From NCBI GenBank assembly GCA_009741485.1, contig CM019216.1, positions 49,147,248 to 49,211,247 of the forward strand: 64,000 nucleotides of DNA, read 5' to 3'. Below the pieces are notes generated by a model, which was not told the DNA's origin, did no database searches, and saw only the letters and a list, made by a program, of their open reading frames with translations. The position numbers and the translations under genes are program-made. Source of the DNA: Malurus cyaneus samueli (lineage: Eukaryota; Chordata; Aves; Passeriformes; Maluridae). Positions within the stretch are counted from its first letter, which is position 1, and every line of letters begins with the position of its first letter. Shown here piece after piece: positions 52,681 through 64,000 of the stretch.

Positions 52681-54147
52681 GATTTTTGTCCCACACTATT
52701 AAAATTCACAAATTCAAGTGCAATAACAGCACAGAGTATGTTTCTCTGTCTTGTTGCTGTTATTAATTAAGTCCCATTTGCTGCTCCTGAATTGCTGTTA
52801 TTTAGTTGCACTGGATGGGTGTGCAGAAAGTAATGGAAGATGGATTAACAGCTGTAGCTATTATGAAAATTATGGCAGTGCATGAGAGGAATTGCAGCTG
52901 CTCATTTCATGCAAATAAGAGCTACTTGACAATGCCTATAATTACACAGCATGTCAAAACAACATAGCTGGAGTGTAAGTAGAGACTACATATTTTAGAA
53001 AGCCAAAAGATTTCCATTTCATTATGTTCACATTCCCTAAACTCCTATTTAGAGATAACAAGATCCACTTTCTGTTGACGGGCTCACAGACACAGAAAGG
53101 TCTGCCGAGACTCCCAGGTGCATTCTCCAGCCAGCACTGCAGCTGTCAAACACAGAGCATCTCTGCTGCTTCCCAGGCATTTGTAACATAGCCTGGACTC
53201 ACATCACAGCTGGGGTTTCAGCTCACCATGTGCTGAGTAGATTTGAAGAAAGATCCAGCCACATCTACTTTCAAATCAAAGGAGGATTGCTTCCGAGAGG
53301 CTCAGACAATGCAGATACCATCTCTGCTATCCAAAGCCTGTTCCTGATACCTGGAAGGGCACTGTAATATCCTACTTTACTTTTGAGTGTACCTTCCTTC
53401 AGCTTGCTTGGGGCAATTCCTTTCTCACTTCAGGCACTAAGGCCCTCTTGAAGAGCACATTTCCTTTTCTTAAGATAAAAATTTCACTAAAAGCTCCTCA
53501 GTTTCAGAGATGCTGTGCCTATCCTGTTACATGTGTAGGCTGTTTGCACATTAGCAATGTTTTCTATAAAGTGTCATTTTATTACTTTAGTTTCTTCCCA
53601 TTCCTGTTCTGCCTCTTTAATTAAAGCCCTTTGGTTTTCATCAGTTGTTTCATGCTAGCAAATCCCTGCACCTGCATGAAAAGAAAAAAGAGACAAAACC
53701 TCATTTGGTTTCCTCTGCACCTCAACCTCTTCTTTCAGCAACTGTGCAGCACAAAATTACATTACAAATAATAAACCCAGAACAAGAAATACAAGACTAA
53801 TGAAGAGATTTATTTATTTTTACTTATGACATTCACATAAAGAGACACAGGGAGATGCACAATTTTGCATCCCTCTTACCTCTCACTCAGGGGTGACTTG
53901 GACCCACTGTGCAACACGGTTACTGAAGTATCTTACTGCTCTTATTTTACACAGTGATCCAAACTGTATAACCTGACAGAAACCCCAATTTTTTTTTTCC
54001 TATGAGTCTGCTGACAAAATCTAGTTGCAAACACCCTGGAACCTAGTAACAAGACTCCTGGTAAAAGTGGTACCTCAGGCTTCCCACATTTCACATGGGC
54101 AGTCATTAAATCAGTGGCCCAACATAACAACTACTTGTTAGTCTTAC

Positions 54148-54228
54148 CTGAAATCACATGCTGTGGTAAGTTCTGCTCCACCTCCAAAAGCTTTTCCTTG
54201 GACTAGTGCAACACTGATCAAAGGCAAC
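54148..54228 (-). CDS. ECHDC1: ECHDC1 internal coding exon with the GGGAE oxyanion-hole motif
   Basis: This 81-bp exon encodes LPLISVALVQGKAFGGGAEL and then TTACDF, flanked by two split Arg codons. The GGGAE segment is the crotonase-family loop that supplies the second oxyanion-hole amide and the N-terminus of the following helix. The minus-strand acceptor is tgtgtag|gttgcc and the donor is tttcag|gtaaga, both canonical. The phase joins exactly to the exons at 56078-56130 and 34481-34886. Confidence 0.95.
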
Positions 54229-54741
54229 CTACACAAGAGACTTTAGTAAGCAAAATTCATGTTTTTAGCCTTACAGAAATTACAATTCAACCAAACCATC
54301 TCTAGTAAAAGTTCAGAAAATGTTCTGTTCAAATTCATTGAAATAATGATATCTTTGTGGGCAAGCATCACCAATTCCCCTTATGTTAAAATTACTATTG
54401 CATAACTGACACAGAATCCTAAAATGAAACAGTGAGACAGATTTATCAAATGGAACCAAAATAAATATCCTGCTATGAAAAACACCTGCTATAGATTATA
54501 CCTAAAAAGACTACCTGCAAGGAGTGATAGGATTCTACTCTAAGCCATCACACCACAGAAAGCAGCAGAAAGAGACACAAAGAACTGAAGGGCTGGGTTA
54601 TCTAAAATTAATGAGATTTACCATGACAGCTTCAGCAGCTTCTTCAAAGAGAGTGCTACTATCTCAGTCATCAACAAAACTTTTTTTTGCAGACAAAACC
54701 TTTTGAGGGAAGCAGCAATCTGTTACCTTTGTTGGTGCTGT

Positions 54742-54779
54742 ATTTAATCATGTTCAAGGTATTTAATCATGTTCAAGGT
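54742..54779. repeat. 19-bp tandem duplication
   Basis: Two identical adjacent copies of atttaatcatgttcaaggt in an ECHDC1 intron. Confidence 0.95.
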
Positions 54780-55476
54780 AATTCAAAGGACAGAGGGAAG
54801 GAAGAGTATGCTTTCCTACTGCTGATGTGAAATGAATACTAATGAAAAGTGACTTAGGATAAGGCAAGTTCCCTAAGACATGAAGACAGTTGGTCAGTCA
54901 CGGAGTTTGCACTCTAATACACCAGTTTCATCTCTTACTATGAAGAGACATTTAACTTACTGAGCAGTTTACAAAAGTCAGCTTCCTAATCATGACCACA
55001 TGTCTGTTTTTAGTTCTACTATAACAGAAGCACCAACACTTTCTTATGGCCCATATTCACTCGCAAGCTGCAGCACATGGCACAAGCGAACCCACTGGAA
55101 GAGGGCAATCTCATGTTTCCTGTGGTTTATGAGAAACCAGAAGATATGGGTCCAAGACTACACATCCACACTCTAATACATTTGAGGTGCCTCTTTCAGG
55201 ATCACAGTCAGCCTCAGCTCTGAAGCAGACTAATCCCATCTACAACAGATGTCCCCTTAAACATACTCTAAGTCAAACACACCTGAGGTGGGGGCTTAAT
55301 CTTCACACATCTTCCTCCTCTTAGCTTTGCCCCATCAATTTTGATTACATGGAGACCAGCTTATGCAAATGGCTTCCAATCCTGAGGATTCCTTACAGTA
55401 CTATATTATAAGTCTCCAATCTCCTGGGTAATTTCACAGAAAAAATGTTAATTCATAACACTTTCTGATATGGATT

Positions 55477-55507
55477 ATTTGAAAACAAAGAATATTTGAA
55501 AACAAAG
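55477..55507. repeat. 17-bp tandem duplication
   Basis: The sequence atttgaaaacaaag occurs twice with a 17-bp period in an ECHDC1 intron. Confidence 0.85.
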
Positions 55508-56077
55508 AGCATTTCTCTTCAAAGAGCTCTGAGCAGAAAAAGACAGACTCTACCACAAATGGATTTCATAGAAATGTGATTTCTTAAGGGAAGTTAAGTC
55601 TAAAGGAAAGGGCGGTTTTTTTTCAGAAGTACCAGATGGTAGAACTGACTATACTCCTCTTGTGAAGTGGGAAGATTAAATAAATATATCAAACAAACGT
55701 TACCTATGTAGGCTGCATAACCCTTTGCTGATTGTTATTTAAGAGCTACTGATTTTCACTGAGTTAGAGAGGTCGAGTTTCAGAAAATTTGAAAGCCTAG
55801 ATTTCCATAACTCTGAGTATCTCCTAGCCCTACACATATAAGCCTAGGGCTTTTTTTTCCTTTCCAATCTCTGAAAAGTCTAATAGTTGCAAAATGTTAA
55901 GGTCTAATTTAAATCCGTAAATACCTACCTCATTAACATGTATGAATACAAGGTCTGGGATTCAAAATTACATACTTAAAACTATGTATTTAACTTTCAA
56001 CATCTTGTTATAGAGTTAGCCAAAATACATTCTGATACTTATAATTACTTCATAAATGGGTAAATAAAATATATTAC

Positions 56078-56130
56078 CTCATAAGTCTGGTTAAGGTGTT
56101 TTGCATAAACATGCACATATTCATACCATC
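56078..56130 (-). CDS. ECHDC1: ECHDC1 internal coding exon (DGMNMCMFMQNTL)
   Basis: This 53-bp exon encodes DGMNMCMFMQNTLTRLM and two bases of an Arg codon. It matches the conserved ECHDC1 helix between the GSDL and GGGAE motifs. The minus-strand acceptor is tttgtag|gatggt and the donor is tatgag|gtaata. It begins at phase 0, so it joins in frame to the upstream exon, which ends with a complete Gln codon. The small size suits the family's exon layout. No disruption is seen. Confidence 0.93.
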
Positions 56131-59100
56131 CTACAAAGAATAGGAAATTAAAAAACATTAAGTGATCTTAATGTGAAGCAATTAAACACACAGATGGAGT
56201 AAACAGGAGTAAGTATCCTTTTTGTTTCCTTCATCTGGGGTTTTTCTTTTTGGTTCATGTTGCCCAAATTCCAGCCCAATCCCACTACGCACAAATAGAA
56301 AACTTAGTCTAAATCAGGTTAAAAAAACATTCAGAACTCAATTGGCCTATATAAATTTCAGTTATAATTCAGTAACTGTTGAAGTAATTGCAATACTGAA
56401 TTTCTATGTTGCGAAATTTTAGTCTGTCTCTTAATTTCCTCTTCTCACTTCAAGTTGAACACCCATAAATCTGAGCTTTTAAATTTTGTAGAAAGCTATA
56501 TCATGCTATATACTTTTTACTGCTACAAACGCATAAAGTTTTAGACAAGATATCATTTACCAATTTAACGATTGTTTGGACCAAAAGAATTTTAGCTAAA
56601 CCACAAAACACCAAAACAAATAAACAAACAAACCAGAAAGAAGATTCTTCTTATCTTGCCCATCATTTATGTTTTATATCTCCTTGCAATCAATAGTGAA
56701 AAAGATATAATTGCTTCCTTCTAATCCAATACAAGAACTAAAGGGTTCCAAATAAAATAAGTTGCTGTTACATTGAAAACAAATATTTGTTCTTACAATG
56801 TGTAGTGAAAATTGTATTCTCGAATCTGCACAAATTCAAGAACAACTACATAAACTCATGACAGAAACAGTGACAAATGGTTATTACATGGAAGGCAACA
56901 CCTCTAGTTCTAAAAGTCTTAGTCACAAGTTGCTGGAGACTAAGAAAATATTGTGAGGCAAAACCATTATCTTTCTCAGCCATCTAGTATTAACCAGGAA
57001 CTTGACAAATAACTGGGCTAAATGACCCAGTATCACCATGTTTGTATACATACCAAATTGAACCACATATACTACTTATCCCAGATTTAAAAAAACAAAA
57101 AAAAACCAAAAAAAAAAGCAAAAAAAAAAGTTTGTACACCATAGAAATAAAAATCCAGTAGGTAACAATGTCAGCACATCTTTCAAATAATAAATTAGGA
57201 AAAAGAATTCAAACAAACCAAACCCCACATCTCTTTACTGGAATTCACTAATTTCTAAAACACAGTTTTACAGAGGTTGGCAAGTTAGAGAATCTTCCTG
57301 AATTAAAAGCTTCTCACTCATACCTCAGAGAAACAAAAGATATGCTCTAAGTCTCCAGTACATCTTTGGAATAGAACCTTGAAATAATAGTAGGTCAATT
57401 TTAGGTGATTTATTGTCCATTTAGTCATGTATTCCCAAGAGCTACTCTGCCCAAAGCCAACCAGCATTATGATGTTTAGGCACAGATCTCTGGCAGATGT
57501 GAGTGCCATGACAATTTCTACACAAGAATCAGTGTATTAAAGGCCTGCTTGAAAATTTTAGCACATACTGATTTATAAAGAGGCTTTTAGTTATCACTGT
57601 ATCCACCTCCTACATCCACTAAAAACAGTAGCAATATTTCCATTCCAAATTAAAGAACATTCAAATCCTTCATGATAGCTGCCTTAGCAGCTAAGTTCTA
57701 AACCCACACAAAAATACAAGGTAATAATTCTCAGTCACACACGTGCACAATTCACATAGCCCAACTGTCAGGATGAACTACATGAAAGCTCTTCCCAGAA
57801 CATCACCACAGCACAATCCTATCCTTGCATTCAAACTGGCCTTCTCAATTCATGACAAAATCCAAAATGGTAATTAAAGATTCCTTTCAGAACAGACCAA
57901 CTTGAAAAACACAGAGCAGACAAAAAGAAAAATCTTCATACTCTCACGTGGTAGATGGGAAAAATGCCTGCACAGAAAACACTCTTAAAAAAAAAATCAC
58001 AATTGCTTCAGTCCTGGCAAATAAATCCTTCAAACCTCCATGACAAGAAAAATAAGGCTACTATTCAGATAAAATACTCTAAGAGACATTTGCTGCAGTC
58101 TAGTGGAATAATTATATTTTCAGGTCTAATACTGTCCTTGAAGTAAGAATAAATCTGAAAAGCACAAAGTGAGGTAAAATGCACTACATATGGAAGAAAA
58201 GGATTAATAGCTTGCAATAGGCCTAGGAGAGGCAGGAAGAAGAAGAAGAAGGGAAGAAGAAAGTCACTTTTATAAAGTAGAAAACTGTAACACTGGCTCT
58301 TATTGCTGCAAGAGCTTTGAATCCATTTTACTACAGATAGAACAATATTTCCAGATCATCTCCAACTGCTCCCAAGTCCTCCCTCCACAGCTTATGCTTG
58401 AGAACCTCTGTCCTATGGGTCCTAGATAGGGCCCAAGGAAAGCAAAGTTATCCTTTGTGCTTCTTCCTCTGAGCTGTTGTTTCAAGAGCCATTCTTGCTT
58501 TCCAGCTAGCCAGCTTTTCAAGTCTCACTCCAGAATGAGAGTCTCGCTCAAGGGAACCAGGTTTACAAAGATAGAAAGTAAAATATTTTTGTACTTAAAT
58601 TCCACTATTCATTTGCCTTCTGTGATTTGGTTATGTAATGTTAGCACTCAGAAAAGACAAACAAGGAGGGGATCTAGGTTTGCTTCAGAGTTAGGAGCTA
58701 ATGAACATGGGAGAAGGTTCAAAGACAGTCCTTTGTTCAAGGACAAAGTGAGAGGAAAAGAATCAAGAGGAAGAGGGGGATGAAGAGCCACTAGAGGGCA
58801 TGAAAATCATTCAGCACTCTTGGCCATTCCTCCGTCTATTCTGCATCACAGAGAAAGGTAAACTGTTATGAAAATTATGGAAAATACTGTCTTTCCTCAA
58901 CCAACTGGTTGAATAAAATAAAAGTGTCTTCTGCAATTACTAAAAGCTATGGGCTAAAGCAGCCTTGAAAAAAAATATAAAGGAAAGCTCAGTTGTTTGA
59001 CCATGGTGCTAACAATGTCAAGGTTGTGGGTTCAGTTCATTCACTTAGAAGTTGGACTCGAACATCCCTGTAGGTCCCTTCCAACACAGAACATTCTTTG

Positions 59101-60862
59101 ATACTGTGATACTGAGAAACACATACCAGTTCAGGCATGAAGCTATTTACTTTTTTTTTTTGCCTTAGAGATGCCCGTGGACAGAAAACTTAATCTGAAA
59201 ATCTCTCTCATCTGCATCAAGTTAGAGAGGTGAGTTTTGTAAGACTAAAGAACAGCAAATGCTATTCCATATTCTATTAAAGCTTTATTTAATAAAGGCT
59301 ATTAAATCCCACCAAACAGATGGTTTAGGAACTATTATAAAGAAACTCTCAGTAAAAGAATAATAGCTTGAACTCTCCGAATGAAATAGAAAAGCAACCA
59401 TGCTTAACTATTCTTGAAGCATTTCTGCTGACTCTAAGGCTTTTATTTCAATACTAGGATAAGATCTAGATTCTGTGCAGAGAATTTTCAACAAAGTTAA
59501 AACTAACACATATACATTTCATTTTGCCCAGTATATCTGTTATGGAACCTAATCCCTACAAGAGCTCTCTCTGCCACTGCAGCGGCTTCAAGTAATTTGT
59601 ATAAGCATACAGAGAGCATACTAAATGCATAGAAGTAGAATCACTGAGATTTACTGAATGCAGAACTCTGAAGGAAAACCTAGACTGTAGATAAGAGAAG
59701 AAACGGCCTTGCTTGGCTTCAGCTCCTTTTCTGTTGCTATAATGTTAAAAGAAGTTGAGAATTGTGGATTAAAATTTTTTTAATCAATTTAGAAAAAAAA
59801 TCACATATATATCTATATTTTTAATTACCAGTGCTTATCAAATATCTACATGAAAACTTTCCCCAAATCCATTTGTGTCTATAAAGCATGATGCTTCTGT
59901 ATTAAGAAAAGCATGTCTCCCACAGTGTTCCAGAAAGGAAACAGTGTCCTATACCCTGTGAAAACTGTACTGTCCTATTTATTTTGTCAAGACAGAAGTT
60001 AAATCGAAGGCATTTGTGAGGTTTCTGGTATGTAGTTTTGTTAACAGAAAGAAAAATCATCACTAAAGACAAATTTCAGATTAACCAGTTTTCATGTTGA
60101 AGTTTATACTGGAAGGGCCAATTAAATGCTTCATTTGCGTGGTTCAATCCTGAAACCTAAAGTGGCCACAAAAAAGCACCAAGATGTCACCTACCACAAC
60201 TGCAAACCAGCTGTAAGAACAGCACAGGAAGACCCCTTCCCCTGGCAGCTGACAAAGTTCTATTTTACACATTGCCAAGTCCACATATTAATCCACAGAG
60301 AAAATTGTAGCACATGTGAAATTTGTCCAAATGCATGGCATGAGCAAAAAATCGCCATCAAACCGTAATCTCTTCATAGTTACACACAAGACTCAAGTAC
60401 AGCACAAGAATTGTATCTGTCCTTCCATTTTTTATGCAGGTGCAAGCACAGTTTTGATAAAACAGAAATCTTCCTGTAATACCAGGCATGCTATTTAATT
60501 TTTTTATTTATTTTAGAATATAAGAAATTATTACTTTTATTTGCTTCTAAAGGTCAAACTACAGAAGCACAGCTTATTTGACATGTAAATTCACCATACT
60601 GCTCTGACAAACTGAATTGACATTTTTAAAAGAAAAGGCTAAAAAGAACATGTAGTGTAGGAATTTAGAGTTATGAATCACTTACAATAACACTTAACTC
60701 ATCATGGCTTAAAGGAGCTGCCAACATTTTTTTCGACCATTAAAGCTCCATTCTGTGACTCGCATGTAAAATTGCAGCAGAAGTGTAGTGCTACAGCTCT
60801 GTCTAAAAACAATCTCAGAAAAGTAATTTTGCTCCAAAAACTTAATGTGCATTAATACTTGC
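56131..60862 (-). other. ECHDC1: ECHDC1 intron with a GC donor (about 4.7 kb)
   Basis: On the minus strand it starts gcaagt and ends ttgtag, a GC-AG intron. It contains the tRNA-derived SINE at 58985-59115, A-rich low-complexity sequence around 57090-57130 and a short GAA repeat near 58228. No other exon is recognised. Confidence 0.75.
58985..59115 (+). mobile_element. tRNA-Ile-derived SINE with CR1 tail (TguSINE1-like)
   Basis: The head, agctcagttgtttgacc then atggtgctaacaatgtcaag then gttgtgggttcagttc, follows tRNA-Ile from the D-loop (A box) through the anticodon arm to the T-loop (B box). The body then reads attcacttagaagttggact and cctgtaggtcccttccaaca, ending in degenerate octamers (attctttgatactgtgatac), which is the CR1 3' end. 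A tRNA-Ile head on a CR1 tail is the published design of TguSINE1, mobilised by CR1 machinery. The first bases of the tRNA part are missing or decayed. It lies antisense in an ECHDC1 intron. Confidence 0.78.
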
Positions 60863-61005
60863 CTGGGAGTTAGATATTTCTTTGACAGCATTCAAATCAG
60901 ATCCTGAGCAAAAGGTATTTCCTGCACCATGGATGATAAGGCCTTTGCCATCCTTCCAGTTTTCTAGTTCAGTTACCCTCTCCTGGAGTTCTACCATCAT
61001 AGTAC
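60863..61005 (-). CDS. ECHDC1: ECHDC1 coding exon with the GSDL active-site motif (partial gene)
   Basis: This 143-bp exon encodes, after two bases of a Gly codon, TMMVELQERVTELENWKDGK, then GLIIHGAGNTFCSGSDL and NAVKEISNSQ. The FCSGSDLNAV segment is the crotonase-family first oxyanion-hole loop. The minus-strand acceptor has a strong pyrimidine tract (ttcttctctgtcag|gtacta). The donor is CAG|GCAAGT rather than GT. Reading through the donor would add only ASINAH before a stop, while splicing to 56130 gives Gln-Asp-Gly-Met with the family's spacing. The preceding exons, encoding roughly the first 75 residues, are not found up to 64000, so the gene is truncated by the window edge. Confidence 0.93.
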
Positions 61006-64000
61006 CTGACAGAGAAGAAGGAAGAAACAACATTTTTAACAGGAAATTATCACCATCATGGTTTCTGTTACATTTTCCACCACCAAAACCAAGCTTGAGT
61101 TAGTAAGTGATGAGCTTAAACCCACAAGGGAAAGTACTACCTTAAATCCTGCACAAGATCACTGAATCATGTTTGTTCTCCAAGGATGCACTTCCCAAAA
61201 TTTGGAGGGATATTCACTATGAAGCATATTAGCGTTACACTCAAAAAAGCCCCAATACAACAAACAAACAAAAAACCTCTACCTGACTTATTTCTGCTTG
61301 CAATTGCATACATTCAGGACAGCAGAATTTACATATATCCATCCAGATCTGTCCAAGTAGTCATTTCAAAGTTACTGACATTTCTCTCTGCCCAAACAAT
61401 TGGCACAGTATATCATGTCCAAGGCAGGCTCAAGGCACAACCAGTTAATGTTAACATGATCACTTTGAATGCTTCTCCTCTACTCAAAAAGTAATCTTGC
61501 ATGTTCTCCTAATATGGGGTCATCTGACAATTTCACCTTTTATTTCATCATCCAAGCAAGGAATGAAAATACAGAGTAGAACTAGGCTGGGATGACATTT
61601 TTGTGGATCATCACTTGAAGTGCTTTTCCAGCTTGATGGCGCACTCAACGACTTTTCTGCAAATGCAGGTTCTAACAGGTGTGCACTAACCCTGTGGGTT
61701 TCATTTACTGTGTATTTGCTGTCTCAAGTCTTCTTAACAGAAAGGTATTTGGACTGGCATCCACGCTTTGCTAGAGTCAAATACAGCACAACCACTGTCT
61801 GTGGTTCTTTTAATGGGCAAAGCACTAAGGTATTGAAGAGCCTTTCCACAGAGTATTCCAAGCCAAAAATCCAGTTAACTGGAAAAATGCAGGATCTGTA
61901 TCAGCCCATTACATGCAATAGCAGGGGACAACAGACACTGGGCAGAGTGTCTGCGAGAGGATCCTCCTGTGAGAGGATCTTTTCCACTCCTGACAACACT
62001 GAACTATTATTTTACCAACAGATATAGTTCATGATGTTTGATATAATGATGAGGGCATAACACTAAAGCAAATCGTCATTCTGCCAGTCTTGGTCTTTTA
62101 GTACTGAATACCACTAAGTTCATGCTCTTTACAGAATTAAATCTACTTAGAATTTGTTTGCATCTTAACTATAATCTGAGAATAAAAACTTTCAAGTAAA
62201 TTCTAGAAAATAAAAATGATCATAATTATGATTTAATTCCTACAGGCTGCCTTTCTTCTCCTTAAATTATATTCAAGTTTAGTTCAGCAAGAGGTTAGAC
62301 TGCTGAAATTGATTCTACGAGGCTTAAACTGACATTATTAGCATTTGTTTCCAAAGAGACCATTTCAAACAGGTGGCTATCACATTCCAATTAAGAAGAG
62401 AAAAAAAAAGCATAACAATCTCCAATAGCAATTTGTTACTTATTGTCCAATAGCAATTTGCCAACAATTTTGTTCCGTTTTTGATTTCCTGAGTTGCTCA
62501 AGCTTAGGATAAACATAATTCGTATACAACGTTCCCTTGAGATAAAATAACTGCTGTGCAAAATAAATGCCTGTAAAATAGAATTTCTCTCAACAGTTTA
62601 ATGATGTTTTGCAGCTTTCTAGAGGAAGCGTGCATGGATATATAAATTCACATCTGCCACTATTCAGAAACTCCGAGACAAAGAATCAACAGAATTTGAT
62701 GGAAAGGTGGTTCTATCTAGAGGCTCTGGCTGATTAAGTCAAACCAGGTACCGATGATGCAGTTCAGGGGTAAGGCATCCCATCCTGCTCCTTGAAGGGC
62801 ATTATTTGATACACAACTGAAGGCAAAGGATTAAGTTTCCCATAGTTTCTCAGCAACTGCATTTTACAGACAGTAACATTAAAAATGAAATTAGCATCAG
62901 TATAAATTAAGATGTCATACTATTCACTGAAGTGGCCGAGGGGCCAGCCTGATTTTGCTTCTAGTCTCCCTCCCATAAAAACAAAAATCTCTAGCAGAGG
63001 TGTATAGCACAAAGAAGAATCTCTTGAACTAACACAGTAAGATTTTCCAGAGCCATTTTTTGCGGCTATTACCAAAATGGAGTATAGCTCTCTACAGGGC
63101 TCTACACATGGCTGTAAAACAGAACTGCCTGATCCCATGGCTCATTTGTTACATGCTAATGAGAATCTGCAACAAAGACAGAGCTATGAATTTCCTCTAT
63201 GGTTTTTGTAGCTTCTCTTTGATAGTAGAGCATCTAATTCACATACACTAGTAAGTTATTTTCACAGCACTCTCTTTAATGAGAGAAGAAATTATTTTAC
63301 AGACAGCTAACTGAGACAGAGAGAAAATGTCAGCTAATTTTTGGTGCTCAACTCGAGATGTGTGATATGATTCCAGCACATTAACATTATATAGAACACT
63401 GTATAGGCAAAGTTGCCTAAATGGCAGCTGCACCTGCTCAGCACTTCCACCAATCACTTCTAAGCCCTGCCTGCCAAGCACATAGAAAACAGAGAACATA
63501 CTTGCAAGTTTTTATGAAAGTTTAGTTTAACAATTTGACTTTTATCACTCCTGATCTCCACAGAGCAGAAAAACCCAGTCTGATTTCCCCTTTTGCTATT
63601 ACATCTCATTTCTCATGCCCCTTTCAACTTCCACAACGAATAAGCAAAGAGTACACAGCCTACAAAATGTATATTGCACAGTTTTGAGTCAAAGCCAGAA
63701 ACCAATCTGTAGAAAAAGGAGAAACAACAATATAATTATGATTGTATAACAGCACCTATGCTGACAGGGAGGCATTCTGAAGGACAATCCCTATGCTAAC
63801 ATTTTTTAGCTTCAACTTCTTAAGTTAGGTAATGATTTTATACACGAGCTTTTTAAGGGAAACAAAAGAGAATGCAGTTACATCTAGGTGCAAGGTGCAA
63901 TACCACCAATTCTTCTGCTCTTTTAGATTCCTTTCAGCTAACAATAACTAGTAGAAAGAGCAGATTGATATTCTTCATGTGAACAGCCCACTTTGCTAGT
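61006..64000 (-). other. ECHDC1: ECHDC1 intron, continuing beyond the window
   Basis: I searched the minus strand for the conserved upstream segment (the LTLNNP...MNAF region) and did not find it. The plus-strand open frame at 61620-62027 shows no recognised similarity. The only local structure noted is a 25-bp imperfect duplication near 62421. Confidence 0.6.
62421..62460. repeat. 25-bp period direct repeat
   Basis: tccaatagcaatttg occurs at 62421-62435 and again at 62446-62460. Confidence 0.9.

Larger units (their letters stand above)
34887..54147 (-). other. ECHDC1: ECHDC1 last intron (about 19.3 kb)
   Basis: Donor gtaaga at the 54147 side and acceptor gacag at the 34887 side bound the intron. 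The plus strand looks A- and C-rich by eye, which is the complement of the usual G/T excess of a sense strand. It holds LTR copy B, poly(A)/poly(T) runs, microsatellites at 48361, 49275 and 49567, a G-quadruplex motif at 51904 and a GC-rich patch at 44860-45070. I find no further exon with family similarity. Confidence 0.75.
54229..56077 (-). other. ECHDC1: ECHDC1 intron (about 1.85 kb)
   Basis: Canonical GT-AG boundaries (gtaata on the 56077 side, tgtag on the 54229 side). It contains two small tandem duplications (54742 and 55477) and no other recognised feature. Confidence 0.8.

Noticed and set aside
61620..62027. 135-codon plus-strand frame near the right end
   Set aside because: No similarity to ECHDC1 or any family I recognise. 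It lies antisense within the ECHDC1 intron and has no exon signals.
1..64000. CRISPR arrays, operons, prophage or other prokaryotic systems
   Set aside because: No spaced direct repeats of the right form, no ribosome-binding-site/operon layout. Intron-containing vertebrate genes and avian retroelements identify the DNA as eukaryotic nuclear.

Overview
This window is vertebrate nuclear DNA, almost certainly from a bird and probably a songbird. It is AT-rich, with large introns and no prokaryotic gene organisation. It contains CR1 LINE 3' tails, a tRNA-Ile/CR1 chimeric SINE like TguSINE1 of zebra finch, and two copies of an LTR-type repeat I recognise from passerine genomes. The two genes are RNF146 (plus strand) and ECHDC1 (minus strand). 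They lie tail to tail, as on human 6q22.33. The species call is inference from repeats.

Layout. 1-17.4 kb: intergenic, no gene supported (by synteny, the gap between RSPO3 and RNF146). 17.4-18.04 kb: LTR-like repeat, plus orientation. 18.05-19.45 kb: CpG island holding the RNF146 promoter and a non-coding first exon with donor at 18525. 18.5-27.8 kb: RNF146 intron(s) with one candidate untranslated exon at 24083-24231. 27808-28866: complete single-exon RNF146 coding region (352 aa), 3' UTR, and an AATAAA signal at 29553. 29.6-34.4 kb: short convergent intergenic gap. 34481-61005: four 3'-terminal coding exons of ECHDC1 on the minus strand (34481-34886, 54148-54228, 56078-56130, 60863-61005). 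They are mutually in phase and encode about 227 residues. The first roughly 75 codons and the promoter lie beyond 64000.

The genes act in unrelated pathways. RNF146 is a poly(ADP-ribose)-directed E3 ubiquitin ligase. ECHDC1 is a cytosolic ethylmalonyl-CoA decarboxylase (metabolite proofreading). I see no evidence of a novel multi-gene system. The points most worth a second look are a GC-AG splice junction in ECHDC1, a strongly GC-shifted last ECHDC1 exon, an LTR abutting the RNF146 CpG island with an inverted relative about 21 kb away, the tRNA-CR1 SINE, and a strand-composition switch at the CpG island.
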